Numbered from the stretch's first letter, positions 9,112 through 17,920 are shown. The stretch: 64,000 nt of DNA from Rhodocytophaga rosea (GCF_010119975.1 NZ_CP048222.1:806001-870000), one strand, 5' to 3'. The notes: generated by a model not told the origin, from the sequence alone. A program made the numbers and translations.

Positions 9112-10002
9112 TCAAGAGTTGAAAACCAAAATAAAAAGGGCAGCGGTAATTCTGCCAAAACAATGCACCCAAAGGCCTTTTTCTGAACGAACTTTAGAAG
9201 CGGTTTGAATAGCCGTTTTTTCATTCAGCCAATGGAAAAAGGCTTCCACAGGTTGCCTAACCGTACTAATATAGCGGGAAAACAGTTTATCAGCTGCTTC
9301 TAAATATTTTTGTCCTTTTTTGAGTTTAACAGGGGTAAGTATTTCTACCTGTTGCCTGCTTACCTGTTGCCTGCTTACCTGTTGATTGAAGGCTTTTGAA
9401 GCATAGATTTTATCTCCCATCACTTTACATGTTTTTAGTTGGCTAAGTATTGGTTTTAACACAGATAAGTCATTAGCGGAAGCCTGGCTAAAGCCTATAT
9501 ACTGAGCCTGAGGCAAACCTTGATAGCAATCTGCTCCTAAAAAGTGTAGCTTAAGACCATGATAATAAAGTTTTTTTGTGGCACAATATCCTTTATCGGC
9601 TACCTGTAAAGCCACTTTAGCATGGCAAGGCCTCTTAGAAAGGATAATGGGCAAAGAATCGGCTAAGCTTACGTCAATATAGCAGTCCCCATAAGAAAGA
9701 GTACTTATCAATTCTTTAGCTATGACCTCAAATTGCCAGTATAAGTCATTTAATCGTTTCTTATAAGCTTGATAAGAAGGCAGATCAGGAAACCGATCTA
9801 ACCAATGGTTGGCAATATACTCATAACTATCTTTACTAGTGAATCTGCGCTGCAGGATGCCAAACAGGTACATTGTTATCACTTCCTGGTCTGTGAATAC
9901 AGGTGAATAATTATTGCTCATGCGTTGATAATGCAGACAAGTCTGTGTATCATAGCAGTGGTAGATATAGTAATAGAGTCTGATGAGTTGTAGTTGTAGC
10001 AT
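9112..10002 (-). CDS. DDE transposase of the IS982-like element
   Basis: 296 aa. Candidate catalytic acids lie in YGDCYIDVSLADSLPI (first Asp), KVMGDKIYASKAF (second Asp) and TVRQPVEAFFHWLN (Glu), the spacing expected of a DDE_Tnp_1 fold. The enzyme cuts and pastes the element at its 14-bp ends. The region before the last acid contains a short internal duplication (VSRQQ repeated) caused by a 15-bp tandem repeat at 9346-9384, which keeps frame. The frame is otherwise intact, so the element may be active. Confidence 0.85.
   Translation of the reverse strand: MLQLQLIRLYYYIYHCYDTQTCLHYQRMSNNYSPVFTDQEVITMYLFGILQRRFTSKDSYEYIANHWLDRFPDLPSYQAYKKRLNDLYWQFEVIAKELISTLSYGDCYIDVSLADSLPIILSKRPCHAKVALQVADKGYCATKKLYYHGLKLHFLGADCYQGLPQAQYIGFSQASANDLSVLKPILSQLKTCKVMGDKIYASKAFNQQVSRQQVSRQQVEILTPVKLKKGQKYLEAADKLFSRYISTVRQPVEAFFHWLNEKTAIQTASKVRSEKGLWVHCFGRITAALFILVFNS
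9346..9384. repeat. 15-bp in-frame tandem repeat inside transposase
   Basis: TACCTGTTGCCTGCT occurs at 9346-9360 and 9361-9375, followed by a partial third copy to 9384. It encodes repeated QQVSR. Because the unit is a multiple of three, the transposase frame is kept. Likely a replication-slippage product. Confidence 0.85.
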
Positions 10003-10054
10003 TCTACAAACTTACCTTTCTTTGCTATTCTGCCTTTTCTACTCTTGATTCACA

Positions 10055-10321
10055 TTAATAACTATATATTTTAGATCCTTCCAGTTTAAGCTCCCTTCTT
10101 CTGGAGAATCGAAACCGTAAGTTTGCTTTTCCTTGAGGTAACAGTTCAAATATGGCTTCCGTGTCGTTTACACCGCCAATAAATGTATTGTTGCCACTAT
10201 ATGCCAAACCACCCCATATTTGGTTGTTTGTTTTATAGAACAGCAGATTGCCTTCCTTGTAAAATTCCATCATCGATCCATCATTCATTTTATACACACC
10301 TGATACTTTATGAAAAACCTG
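10055..10321 (-). pseudogene. C-terminal domain cut off from the dioxygenase by an in-frame amber
   Basis: Directly after the dioxygenase TAG (10322-10324) the same frame stays open for 88 codons to a TAA at 10055-10057. It encodes VFHKVSGVYKMNDGSMMEFY and later GLAYSGNNTFIGGVNDTEAIF, a compact beta-rich domain of the type found at the C-terminus of other Bacteroidota enzymes. The first codon after TAG is CAG, so a CAG-to-TAG change is a simple explanation. The first available start inside is a GTG at 10297, so independent translation is possible but has no obvious ribosome site. The insertion sequence landed on its stop codon and left the last residue intact. Confidence 0.72.
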
Positions 10322-10909
10322 CTAATCAGGCAAGTACTCCTTCCGTAAAGCGATGTCAAATTGCAGTTTACTTTCCTTCTCCTTCACTTTTTGCAGGGTC
10401 ATAATTCTATTCACCGATAACGGAGATTTTGTACTGGGATCGGTTGCTAAATGGGGATCGCCTTTGAAATAAATTTGTGTAATTAAATCCTGTAATCCCT
10501 CCGCAGAAATACGCATGTGAATGTGAGCCGGACGAAACTGGTTTGGGTTGTTTTCAGTGGGATAAGCGACTGGAATAGAGGTAATGAAAGCGTACTTTCC
10601 ATTTGCACCTGCTTCCTGTTTGGCTCTGTATACATATTCATCTGATACATTATCATACAGTCCCTGCTCATTGCATTGCCAGATTTCAATCAGACTTTTA
10701 CTGGCCGGCGTTTTTCCATCTTCTTTGTAGATGGTACCTGCCAAATGCAGAATTTCACCCCGAAAACCAGGAGGGTTAAGATTCCGCCGGGATGGCGCAC
10801 CTGGCCTGTAAAAAGGCCCTAAAATATCAGTGGTAGTGGGGGTATCGCCTACAAAACGATTGTTATTCCATTGAAGATTGCCAAATATACCTATCCCCAC
10901 TGCATACAT
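10322..10909 (-). CDS. Intradiol ring-cleavage dioxygenase (possibly decaying)
   Basis: 195 aa. The non-haem Fe(III) site is readable: Tyr85 (QGLYDN), Tyr116 (IPVAYP), His129 and His131 (FRPAHIH), with Arg126 before them. TTDILGPFYRP at 26-36 and TQIYFKGD are typical of the protocatechuate/catechol dioxygenase family, which opens catechol-type rings between the two hydroxyls. Two oddities suggest decay. The frame continues upstream of the ATG with RRSFIKEST, a twin-arginine-like signal start, but no start codon precedes it before a TAA. An amber also separates a C-terminal domain. The cupin gene lies 49 bp upstream on the same strand, so the two probably form a unit. The substrate is unknown. 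Confidence 0.8.
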   Translation of the reverse strand: MYAVGIGIFGNLQWNNNRFVGDTPTTTDILGPFYRPGAPSRRNLNPPGFRGEILHLAGTIYKEDGKTPASKSLIEIWQCNEQGLYDNVSDEYVYRAKQEAGANGKYAFITSIPVAYPTENNPNQFRPAHIHMRISAEGLQDLITQIYFKGDPHLATDPSTKSPLSVNRIMTLQKVKEKESKLQFDIALRKEYLPD

Positions 10910-10958
10910 AGTTGATTCTTTGATAAATGATCTGCGGGATTATTTTTTACACAAAAGC

Positions 10959-11537
10959 TTACCATTTTTTCATATAATCAATCGGAGGACCTACCCGTTT
11001 GATACCATGTTCTGCCCGGAACTTATCCTGCTCTTCCTCAGACATATTTTTGGCTACTCCCTGACTGATCTTGATGAACATTTCTTCCATTTTACCGGCA
11101 GGCTGAAAAAACATCAGCAGGGTAGCTTCTCCTTCGCCAGTTTTAGAAAATGCATGAGGCACCATCCTTGGCCCAAACACACTGTCGCCGGCTTTAGCCG
11201 TAAAGGTTTTATCCCCTATTTTAAACAAAAACTCGCCTTTCAGCACATACCACCACTCATCCTGATCGAAATGGTAATGATAAGAAGGTCCTCCCTTCTT
11301 TGTTCTGGTTGATTCAAATACATACATGTCCCCATCTGTATCTCTGGTAGACACTTTGCATGTAAAAGTATCTCCTTCAAAGAGCAAAATAGGTTTACCC
11401 GCCCGGTCTTTACCGGCCTCTACTTTAAACCCTTTATCTTCTCTGAATTTTCTTATGTTTTTTGCCAGCAGATGGAAAGGGGTAGCTACAAAAGCACTTG
11501 CAGTTAAAAATGTATTGAGGAAAGTATTTCTTTTCAT
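10959..11537 (-). CDS. Secreted cupin-domain protein
   Basis: 192 aa from the ATG at 11537, chosen because it begins a good signal peptide (MKRNTFLNTF then a hydrophobic stretch to about residue 25). The upstream ATG at 11594 adds a His-rich segment unlike a signal. The cupin metal motif is clear: H87, H89, E94 (SYHYHFDQDEWWYVLKGEF) and H128 (GPRMVPHAF). Single-cupin enzymes and binding proteins of this kind act on small molecules. Its position upstream of the intradiol dioxygenase suggests joint handling of an aromatic compound outside the cytoplasm (inference). Confidence 0.85.
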   Translation of the reverse strand: MKRNTFLNTFLTASAFVATPFHLLAKNIRKFREDKGFKVEAGKDRAGKPILLFEGDTFTCKVSTRDTDGDMYVFESTRTKKGGPSYHYHFDQDEWWYVLKGEFLFKIGDKTFTAKAGDSVFGPRMVPHAFSKTGEGEATLLMFFQPAGKMEEMFIKISQGVAKNMSEEEQDKFRAEHGIKRVGPPIDYMKKW

Positions 11538-11770
11538 AAAAATGGTTTCAAAATGGTATGGATGGTGTAAAAAATGCGCACTCTCTATTTTCATTTATCA
11601 ACATAAAAATCTCTACAAAGAAGAACGGCTTACACTCCTTTCAGAAAGCTTACTCAGGATAAAAACGGCATGTACCGTTATTCTTACCAAAAATTAATCA
11701 GAAATAATATAACATACAATACTTATTATCAGTAGTTTATCTGCATAAACTATTTAAAACAGCTGCATTG

Positions 11771-13375
11771 CTACTTTTTCATTCCCGGTTGTGCCATCTG
11801 ATAGTTGGAAGCAGATTTGGCTTCACTTACCATTTTGCGTACGTCGGCCAGAAGTTTCTTGGCATCGTATACAATACCGTCTTTAATGGTATACTTCACC
11901 CCTCCTACCCTGGTTACCTGGTTATCGGCGGTGAGTTTAATGGCGCCGGTACCATAGAGTACTTTCAGGTTTTGAAGCGGATTTTCTTCTACGATCACAA
12001 AATCAGCCAGTTTACCTACTTCCACCGAACCAATCTCGCTGGCTAATCCCAGGGCCTCAGCGCCTTTCAACGTAGCTGCCCGGATCACTTCCAGCGGATG
12101 AAAACCGGCTTCCCGTAATAATTCCAGTTCGCGGATAAACGCAAATCCATAGAGTTGAAAAATATAGCCCGAATCTGAACCGGTAGTTACCCGGCCACCG
12201 CGGTTTTTATATTCGTTTACGAAGGTCATCCACAGGCGGTAATTTTCTTTCCAGGCCACTTCCTGTTCGGTGCCCCAGTCGTGCCAGTGAGAGCCATGAG
12301 AAATGCGGCTGGGCTGATAGAACTCCCACAGTGAAGGCAGCGTATACTCATCGTGCCATTCTGCCCGGCGGGCCAGCATCAGTTCCCGGTTGGCTTCATA
12401 AATGTTAAATGTGGGATCAATAGTGAAATCCAGGGCAATAAGTTCATCCATCACCTGGTTCCATTTCTCAGAATAGGGCTTGGCAGCTTGCTTCCACAAA
12501 GTACCTGCCTCACCAAAGCGGTGCTGTTCATTGTTGTAATTGTAATCAGTTGGATAATTTTGTATCGTGCGGTCAGTGAATAATGCTTCTGGCAGACCAT
12601 ACCAGTGTTCCATAGAGGTAAGCCCCATTTTAGCCGTTTGCAGTACATTTAGCCAGGCTACATCCATTTGAGCATGGTGGCAAGCTGAACGTAATCCGGA
12701 CGTTTTTGCTTCCGCTAAAGCTGCCTGCATAATATCCGGACGGGCACCAAAAAACTTAATACCGTCTGCGCCTCTTTTTGCTATGTTCTTTACCCATTCT
12801 CTGGCTTCCTGGGGAGAAGATACAGGCGTTTTGGCATCCTGGCCGAAATACGCATAGGCTTCAATACGGGGTGCAGTAATGGTATTCTGGATACTTTTAT
12901 TTTTATGTTCCAGTACCCAATCGAGGCCGTTGCCACAGGAAGGATCACGGATGGTAGTAATGCCATGAGCCATCCAGAGCTTGAATACATATTCGGCGGT
13001 GGTTCCCTGGGCAGCGCCACCGATATGACCATGCATATCAATCAAGCCCGGCATTAGGTACATGCCCTCTGCATTCAATTCTTTGTCGCCCGGATTGGCT
13101 TTCGGGCGGTTTTCGGCTTTGATAGGAACACCCGGATAGCCAACCACTTTAATCGTTTTAATCTTGTTTTTTTCTACCACAATATCGACTGGTCCGATAG
13201 GTGGAGCACCAGTACCATTGATTAAGGTTACGCCCCGGATGATAAGCTGGTTAAAAGGTCCTTCTCCTTCTGTCCTGGGCGGAGATTTAGGTACCGGTTT
13301 TTCCTGGGCAAAAAGGTTAATGCCCTGTAAAAAAATGGCAACAATAAATATAAGAATAGAAAAGCGGTGGTTCAT
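11771..13375 (-). CDS. Secreted amidohydrolase-family protein
   Basis: 534 aa from the ATG at 13375 (a TTG lies 4 codons upstream). A signal peptide covers about residues 1-23 (ending LFA-QEK). The amidohydrolase beta-barrel signature LMPGLIDMHGHIGG supplies the HxH metal pair at the start of the domain; ACHHAQMD and TTGSDSGYIF supply later ligands, including the Asp after the last strand. The C-terminal block (LGLASEIGSVEVGKLADFVI) is the usual small composite domain. Family members hydrolyse amides or related bonds in imidazolone-propionase-like or dipeptidase-like substrates. The periplasmic location and substrate are inferred or unknown. Confidence 0.9.
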   Translation of the reverse strand: MNHRFSILIFIVAIFLQGINLFAQEKPVPKSPPRTEGEGPFNQLIIRGVTLINGTGAPPIGPVDIVVEKNKIKTIKVVGYPGVPIKAENRPKANPGDKELNAEGMYLMPGLIDMHGHIGGAAQGTTAEYVFKLWMAHGITTIRDPSCGNGLDWVLEHKNKSIQNTITAPRIEAYAYFGQDAKTPVSSPQEAREWVKNIAKRGADGIKFFGARPDIMQAALAEAKTSGLRSACHHAQMDVAWLNVLQTAKMGLTSMEHWYGLPEALFTDRTIQNYPTDYNYNNEQHRFGEAGTLWKQAAKPYSEKWNQVMDELIALDFTIDPTFNIYEANRELMLARRAEWHDEYTLPSLWEFYQPSRISHGSHWHDWGTEQEVAWKENYRLWMTFVNEYKNRGGRVTTGSDSGYIFQLYGFAFIRELELLREAGFHPLEVIRAATLKGAEALGLASEIGSVEVGKLADFVIVEENPLQNLKVLYGTGAIKLTADNQVTRVGGVKYTIKDGIVYDAKKLLADVRKMVSEAKSASNYQMAQPGMKK

Positions 13376-13463
13376 ACGGCGGATCAAGTAGCAAGTTATT
13401 CGTTAATAGTTATTGGTGAATATGTATACCTGGATGTAAGAGAAAGCTTACCATTCTGTGTTA

Positions 13464-14312
13464 TTATTCTTTTCGCTGGTATACCCGCACATAATCTACC
13501 AGCATTCGCTGCGGAAAAACAGTAGTTGCATCCGGATTTCCAGGCCAGTTGCCGCCAACCGCTACATTTAGTAGCAGATGGAATCTGGCATTGAAGGGAT
13601 AATGATGAGGAGACAGATCTGCCGGTTTAATGCTGAAAAACTGGGTTTCATCCAGGTACCATCGGATCAGATTTCTCTCCCAGACGATAGAGAACACATG
13701 AAAATCATTGGAGAAATCGCCAGCTGGAAGTACAGTAAAAGTTCCCTTGTATTGATTATTGGGCCATGCCTGACCGTAATGAACTGTGCCATGTACCGTA
13801 TTAGCCTTATGTCCGACAAGTTCCATAATGTCTATCTCTCCGCTTTTGGGCCATCCGCCGAATTCTTCGTCGGTGGGCAGCATCCAGATAGCAGGCCATA
13901 CCCCTTGTCCTTTCGGCAGCTTTGCCCGGACTTCTATCTTGCCATATTTAAAGTCAGCTTTGTTTTTGGTATTGAGCCGGGCAGAGGTATACGACCTGGT
14001 TTTATAGGTTTCCTTTATGGCTTCGATCACCAGATTTCCATCTTTTACAAATGAATTGGCAGGCTCGGCTGTATAATATTGTAATTCATTATTCCCGCCC
14101 CCATTGTCATTTATTTCATGCTGCCATTTGGTAAGGTTAATAATTGAACCGTCAAATTCATCACTCCAGATTAGTTGGGTATAAGCAGACGGTGGAAAAA
14201 CTTCATCTGGTGGAGTTTCAACTATAACCGGTTTAGCAGGAACAGCAGGTTCAGGTTTGTTTTGGCAGGCCAGAAAAATGGCAATACAGGAGAGTAGAAT
14301 GAACGGTTTCAT
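13464..14312 (-). CDS. GH16 endo-beta-1,3-glucanase-like lipoprotein
   Basis: 282 aa. A lipoprotein signal ends in FLAC (Cys16), followed by a Pro-rich tether to about residue 45. The GH16 catalytic motif GEIDIMELVGH places the nucleophile at E159, the assisting D161 and the acid/base at E164. The extra Met between D and E is typical of the laminarinase/beta-bulge branch. Start (LIWSDEFDG) and end (MLVDYVRVYQ) match the full-length fold. It should cut beta-1,3- or mixed-link glucans at the cell surface. No SusC/D pair is nearby, so it is not in a classical polysaccharide utilisation locus. Confidence 0.92.
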   Translation of the reverse strand: MKPFILLSCIAIFLACQNKPEPAVPAKPVIVETPPDEVFPPSAYTQLIWSDEFDGSIINLTKWQHEINDNGGGNNELQYYTAEPANSFVKDGNLVIEAIKETYKTRSYTSARLNTKNKADFKYGKIEVRAKLPKGQGVWPAIWMLPTDEEFGGWPKSGEIDIMELVGHKANTVHGTVHYGQAWPNNQYKGTFTVLPAGDFSNDFHVFSIVWERNLIRWYLDETQFFSIKPADLSPHHYPFNARFHLLLNVAVGGNWPGNPDATTVFPQRMLVDYVRVYQRKE

Positions 14313-14332
14313 TCTGAAATATACAGAAAAAA

Positions 14333-14480
14333 GTCTGGAACCTGGATTTATTGAATCGGAAGGATGAACAAGATTATTTGTCTGGAACCTGGATTACGCA
14401 GATAATCTGATTTACAGGATTATAATGTGGTGTTGATTAATCCTGTAAATTCCTTAATCTGGCAAATCCTGGTTCCAGAC
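14333..14480. repeat. Dispersed-type intergenic inverted repeat
   Basis: Two 43-bp arms (14380-14422 and 14438-14480) form an imperfect inverted repeat: the left opens GTCTGGAACCTGGATTACGC and ends ACAGGATTA, and the right reads back the same with few mismatches. A further partial copy of the outer end (GTCTGGAACCTGGATT) lies at 14333-14349. It fills the gap between the GH16 and ABC permease genes. A decayed relative is present at 17820-17920. It behaves like a REP/MITE-type intergenic repeat and could fold into an RNA hairpin after either gene. Confidence 0.75.
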
Positions 14481-14485
14481 AAACT

Positions 14486-16909
14486 TTATTCGCTTCGTAA
14501 ACTTTTCACCGGATTGGTTAATGCTGCTTTAATAGACTGGTAACTTACTGTAAGCCAGGCAATACACAAAGCCAATAAACCAGCTACTACAAATACCCCA
14601 ATCCCCACATTAATTTTATAGGCGAAATTCTCCAGCCATTTGTGCATCGCATACCAGGAAACCGGCACAGAAATCAGGAATCCGATCAATACGAGTTTAG
14701 AAAATTCTTTAGAAAGCAGCAGGGTGATATTAAATACCGAGGCGCCCAATACCTTACGGATACCTATTTCTTTGGTGCGTTGCTGGGCAGTGAAAGTAGC
14801 CAGGCCAAATAAGCCTAAACAAGCCACAAAAATGGTGATACCAGCAAAAATGCCGATGATACGTCCTACTTTCTGCTCCGCTTCATAGGTTTCGGCAAAA
14901 CGCTCATCCATAAAAGAATAGGCAAATGGAGAACCTGAACCAAACTGGCTCCACTGGTTTTTCATGGTAGAGAGCAACCCTTCCACATCTTTGGTTTTGG
15001 AACGCACAATGACAGAACCGCCATTATCGCCCAGAAACATCAGTAATGGGGAAATGGTACGGTGCAGCGATTCGAAATGAAAATCTTTTACTACGCCAAC
15101 TACCCGATAGTTGAGTTTATTGCCTTTGTTGTCTATAAAGCGCCCTATTACTTTGTTGAGTGGGTCCTGGCTCCAGCCGAAGGCACGCATGGCAGCTTCA
15201 TTAATAATCACAGCTGTTGAATCAGTTGGAAAATCTTTAGAGAAATTACGCCCTTTCACTATCTCCATTCCTAAGGTAGGCACATAATCATGATCTACCT
15301 GATATTGCTGGGTGGTTACACTTTGCGAATTATTGTTTTCCGGCTGTACGACAGAATTATTCCAGTTGGTAGGTCCTGCTGGAATATAGCTGGAAATACT
15401 TGCACTGGCCACCCTGGAATCTCTGAGTAACTGTTGTTTGAATACCTCCTCATTTTTATCAAGGGCATAGGTATCATGTATTACCATTAACTGGTCTTTG
15501 TCATAGCCTATCTTTTTGTGCTGAATATAGGTCAGTTGTTCGTACACCACGGCCGTACCAACAATCAGGTTGGTAGAAATAAAAAACTGGAACACCACCA
15601 GGGCGCTACGCAAGCCAATGGTTTTTCCGCCTACAGTCATTTTACCTTTTAATACTTCGATAGGCTGGAAAGAAGAAAGAAAAAATGCCGGATAACTGCC
15701 AGCAATTACCCCTACCAGCAAGCCAAACAGGAGTAAGCCCAGGATTAAGAAAGGATTGACAAAAGAAAGTAAACTCAGTTGTTTATCAGCCAGGTTGTTG
15801 AATACCGGAATCGCCAGAAAAACCAGTACAACGGCCAATACCAGCGAAAACGACACCAGCAAGATAGATTCGACCAGAAACTGGCCTACCAGTTGTTGTT
15901 TTACTGATCCCAATACTTTACGTATCCCTACTTCTTTGGCCCGTTTGGCCGCACTCGCCGTCGACAGATTCATAAAGTTAATGCAGGCAATCAGCAACAT
16001 GAACAGGGCAATAGCACCAAAAATATATACATACTGAATATCACCGCCCGGCTCCAGCTCATGCTGAAAATTAGAATGCAGGTGAATATCGGTAAGTGGC
16101 TGGAGGAATAAACCAGCATGGTCGCCTTTTTTCTTTAGCTCCTCAAAATTAATACCCATAAACTGCTGAAGCTGGGGTGCCATATATTTATCTACCACCT
16201 GCGGCAGTTTTGCTTCCAGCTGTTTGTAATCGTAGCCTTTGGGCAATACCAGATAGGTGTGAAAATTAAAACTTACAAATACAGGCTGTTTAGATTCTTC
16301 CAGGCTGGACATGGAAGCAAACATATCAAAATGAAAATGCGAATAGCTGGGCACTTTGTCGATTACCCCGGTAACTTTATAGCTTTGTTGCCAGGCTTTG
16401 AATTGCAGTACTTTGCCAACAGGTTCCTGATTACCGAAATATTTCTTAGCCAGCTCCTGACTGATAACAACGGTATTCGGCTCATTTAAGGCGGTTTTCG
16501 GATTTCCTTTCAGAAAAGGAATGGTAAATACCTGAAAAAAGTTAGAATCTACATAGGCAAATGAATTTTCTTTAAAGGTGTTATTCTCATAAGTCACCAG
16601 CGGACTTCCACTCACACGTACCCTGGTAGCTTCCTGTACTTCCGGATAATCCGTTTTCAGCATCTGAGCGGCCGGGGCTGGTGCCAAGGGAAATCTCAGG
16701 TCTTCGCCATTGAGTTTTCCAATGAAATTAATCCGGTAAATCCGGTCGGCTTTTTCATTGAATTTGTCATAACTCAGCTCATCCTGTATAAAAAGCATAA
16801 TGAGCATACAGGTAGCAATGCCAATAGCTAAACCAGCTATATTAATGGCCGTGTGCCCTTTCTGCCGGAGCAAATTCCGGAAAGCAATGGTTATATAATT
16901 TTTGAGCAT
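14486..16909 (-). CDS. FtsX/MacB-type ABC transporter permease
   Basis: 807 aa with the usual double-module layout: N-terminal helix (NIAGLAIGIATCMLIMLFI), periplasmic MacB-like domain (about 40-250), three-helix FtsX block near 285-430 (NFMNLSTASAAKRAKEVGIRKVLG), a second periplasmic domain, then a second FtsX block near 680-800 ending NPVKSLRSE. The repeated EVGIRKVLG / EIGIRKVLG coupling helices are diagnostic. It is a mechanotransmitting permease that would need a separate ATPase; none is adjacent, which is common for this Bacteroidota family. It lies 51 bp downstream of the pentapeptide-like gene, so the two may be co-transcribed from the region holding the TGTCCG operators. Confidence 0.92.
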   Translation of the reverse strand: MLKNYITIAFRNLLRQKGHTAINIAGLAIGIATCMLIMLFIQDELSYDKFNEKADRIYRINFIGKLNGEDLRFPLAPAPAAQMLKTDYPEVQEATRVRVSGSPLVTYENNTFKENSFAYVDSNFFQVFTIPFLKGNPKTALNEPNTVVISQELAKKYFGNQEPVGKVLQFKAWQQSYKVTGVIDKVPSYSHFHFDMFASMSSLEESKQPVFVSFNFHTYLVLPKGYDYKQLEAKLPQVVDKYMAPQLQQFMGINFEELKKKGDHAGLFLQPLTDIHLHSNFQHELEPGGDIQYVYIFGAIALFMLLIACINFMNLSTASAAKRAKEVGIRKVLGSVKQQLVGQFLVESILLVSFSLVLAVVLVFLAIPVFNNLADKQLSLLSFVNPFLILGLLLFGLLVGVIAGSYPAFFLSSFQPIEVLKGKMTVGGKTIGLRSALVVFQFFISTNLIVGTAVVYEQLTYIQHKKIGYDKDQLMVIHDTYALDKNEEVFKQQLLRDSRVASASISSYIPAGPTNWNNSVVQPENNNSQSVTTQQYQVDHDYVPTLGMEIVKGRNFSKDFPTDSTAVIINEAAMRAFGWSQDPLNKVIGRFIDNKGNKLNYRVVGVVKDFHFESLHRTISPLLMFLGDNGGSVIVRSKTKDVEGLLSTMKNQWSQFGSGSPFAYSFMDERFAETYEAEQKVGRIIGIFAGITIFVACLGLFGLATFTAQQRTKEIGIRKVLGASVFNITLLLSKEFSKLVLIGFLISVPVSWYAMHKWLENFAYKINVGIGVFVVAGLLALCIAWLTVSYQSIKAALTNPVKSLRSE

Positions 16910-16960
16910 ACTAAAAAATGCGCTTATTTAAAAAATGAGAACCTTAGTCAATGGATGGAG

Positions 16961-17725
16961 TTATTTATTTTTAAGCAGGTAAGAGGAAAAATTTTTGCCA
17001 TCTACTTTGGCATATTTAAAATCTTCATCGCCGCTAAAAGAGACATCTGACAGTTCCAGAGGTTCGGAAAATTTGGTGTATTTAAAATCGGAAAAGCCTT
17101 TAAAGGTAGTTTTGGTAAACCGTACCCCATCTGAAAAATCAGCATATTTAAAAACCGCTTCCTCTTTAAAAGTAGCGCCTTCAAACGTTACACCTTTGGG
17201 GAACTTGGCATATTTGAAATTGGCAGCATCTTCAAAAGTGGTGTTTTTAAAATCAGGACCAGTGGCAAATTTGCTGTATTTGAATAAAGCTTCTTTGTTG
17301 AATTTAGATTGCTTGAAGGAGGCATTTTTTTCAAACTGGGAATACTTAAATGCACTTTCCTTCTCAAACACGCAATTTTCAAATATCACATCATCTTTAA
17401 AGTCGGCATTGTAAGTAGCTTTGTCTTGCTCAGAGTAATATGCCAGCACTGGGCCAGTAAAGCGGCAGTTTACAAAACGAATGCTCGACTTTACTTCACT
17501 GCGATAGGTTTTATAGTCATCGTCGTCATTGTTTTTGCTTCCTTTTTCGATCTGCATATTCTGTAGGTGTGTAAAATCAAGGTCGCCGGTAATTTCTGCA
17601 TTCTGGTACGAAACAGCTTCGCCTTTATTCAATTTATCAATAATGGTTTTCGCATCAATTTTATTCTGTGCAAAGGCGGCTACAATCAGCAGATTCAATA
17701 ACAGGAAAGTGGACAGCTTTTTCAT
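16961..17725 (-). CDS. Secreted pentapeptide-like repeat protein
   Basis: 254 aa with a signal peptide (to about residue 19, AFA-QNK). From about residue 85 it consists of short repeats with Phe at every fifth position (FKYSQFEKNASFKQSKF, FKYAKFPKGVTFEGATF), matching the Pentapeptide_3-type beta-helix in which Phe replaces the central Leu. A notable higher-order period alternates FKYxxF rungs with FxxxxF rungs. Such proteins form a right-handed quadrilateral beta-helix. The location is periplasmic or surface; the role is unknown. The strong strand periodicity also produces long antisense open frames, which are artefacts. Confidence 0.85.
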   Translation of the reverse strand: MKKLSTFLLLNLLIVAAFAQNKIDAKTIIDKLNKGEAVSYQNAEITGDLDFTHLQNMQIEKGSKNNDDDDYKTYRSEVKSSIRFVNCRFTGPVLAYYSEQDKATYNADFKDDVIFENCVFEKESAFKYSQFEKNASFKQSKFNKEALFKYSKFATGPDFKNTTFEDAANFKYAKFPKGVTFEGATFKEEAVFKYADFSDGVRFTKTTFKGFSDFKYTKFSEPLELSDVSFSGDEDFKYAKVDGKNFSSYLLKNK

Positions 17726-17819
17726 AAGGAGATCGTATATAAGTATAAGCGTTGATGATATATGGAACAGGTATTAGATGAAAGAAATAGACTTAGGTTG
17801 CACCTTGTTAAAAATATTT

Positions 17820-17920
17820 ATATGGAACCACGATTAATAGGATTTTAGGATTAACAGGCTTACTCATTACACATCATGCTTGTCCTTGAATCATGTAATC
17901 CGGATTCCGGAATTTACTTG
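17820..17920. repeat. Decayed copy of the GGATTA-type intergenic repeat
   Basis: The left part (TGGAACCACGATTAATAGG and TTAGGATTAACAGG) and the right part (ATCATGTAATCC then GGATTCCGG) resemble the arms at 14380-14480, but with more mismatches. It lies upstream of the pentapeptide-like gene. Seen by eye only. Confidence 0.5.

Larger units (their letters stand above)
9106..10054 (-). mobile_element. IS982-like insertion sequence, complete
   Basis: 949 bp bounded by perfect 14-bp inverted repeats, TGTGAATCAAGAGT at 9106-9119 and its complement at 10041-10054. A 7-bp target duplication TTAATAA flanks it at 9099-9105 and 10055-10061. One transposase gene fills it, and its TGA stop lies inside the left repeat. 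Intact ends, intact duplication and an intact frame indicate recent insertion. The length and transposase type fit IS982 or a close DDE family; the terminal bases are not the usual ACCC of IS982, so the family name is tentative. Confidence 0.85.

Noticed and set aside
16995-17414. Long plus-strand frame opposite the pentapeptide-like gene
   Set aside because: Antisense shadow caused by the regular codon pattern of the repeats.
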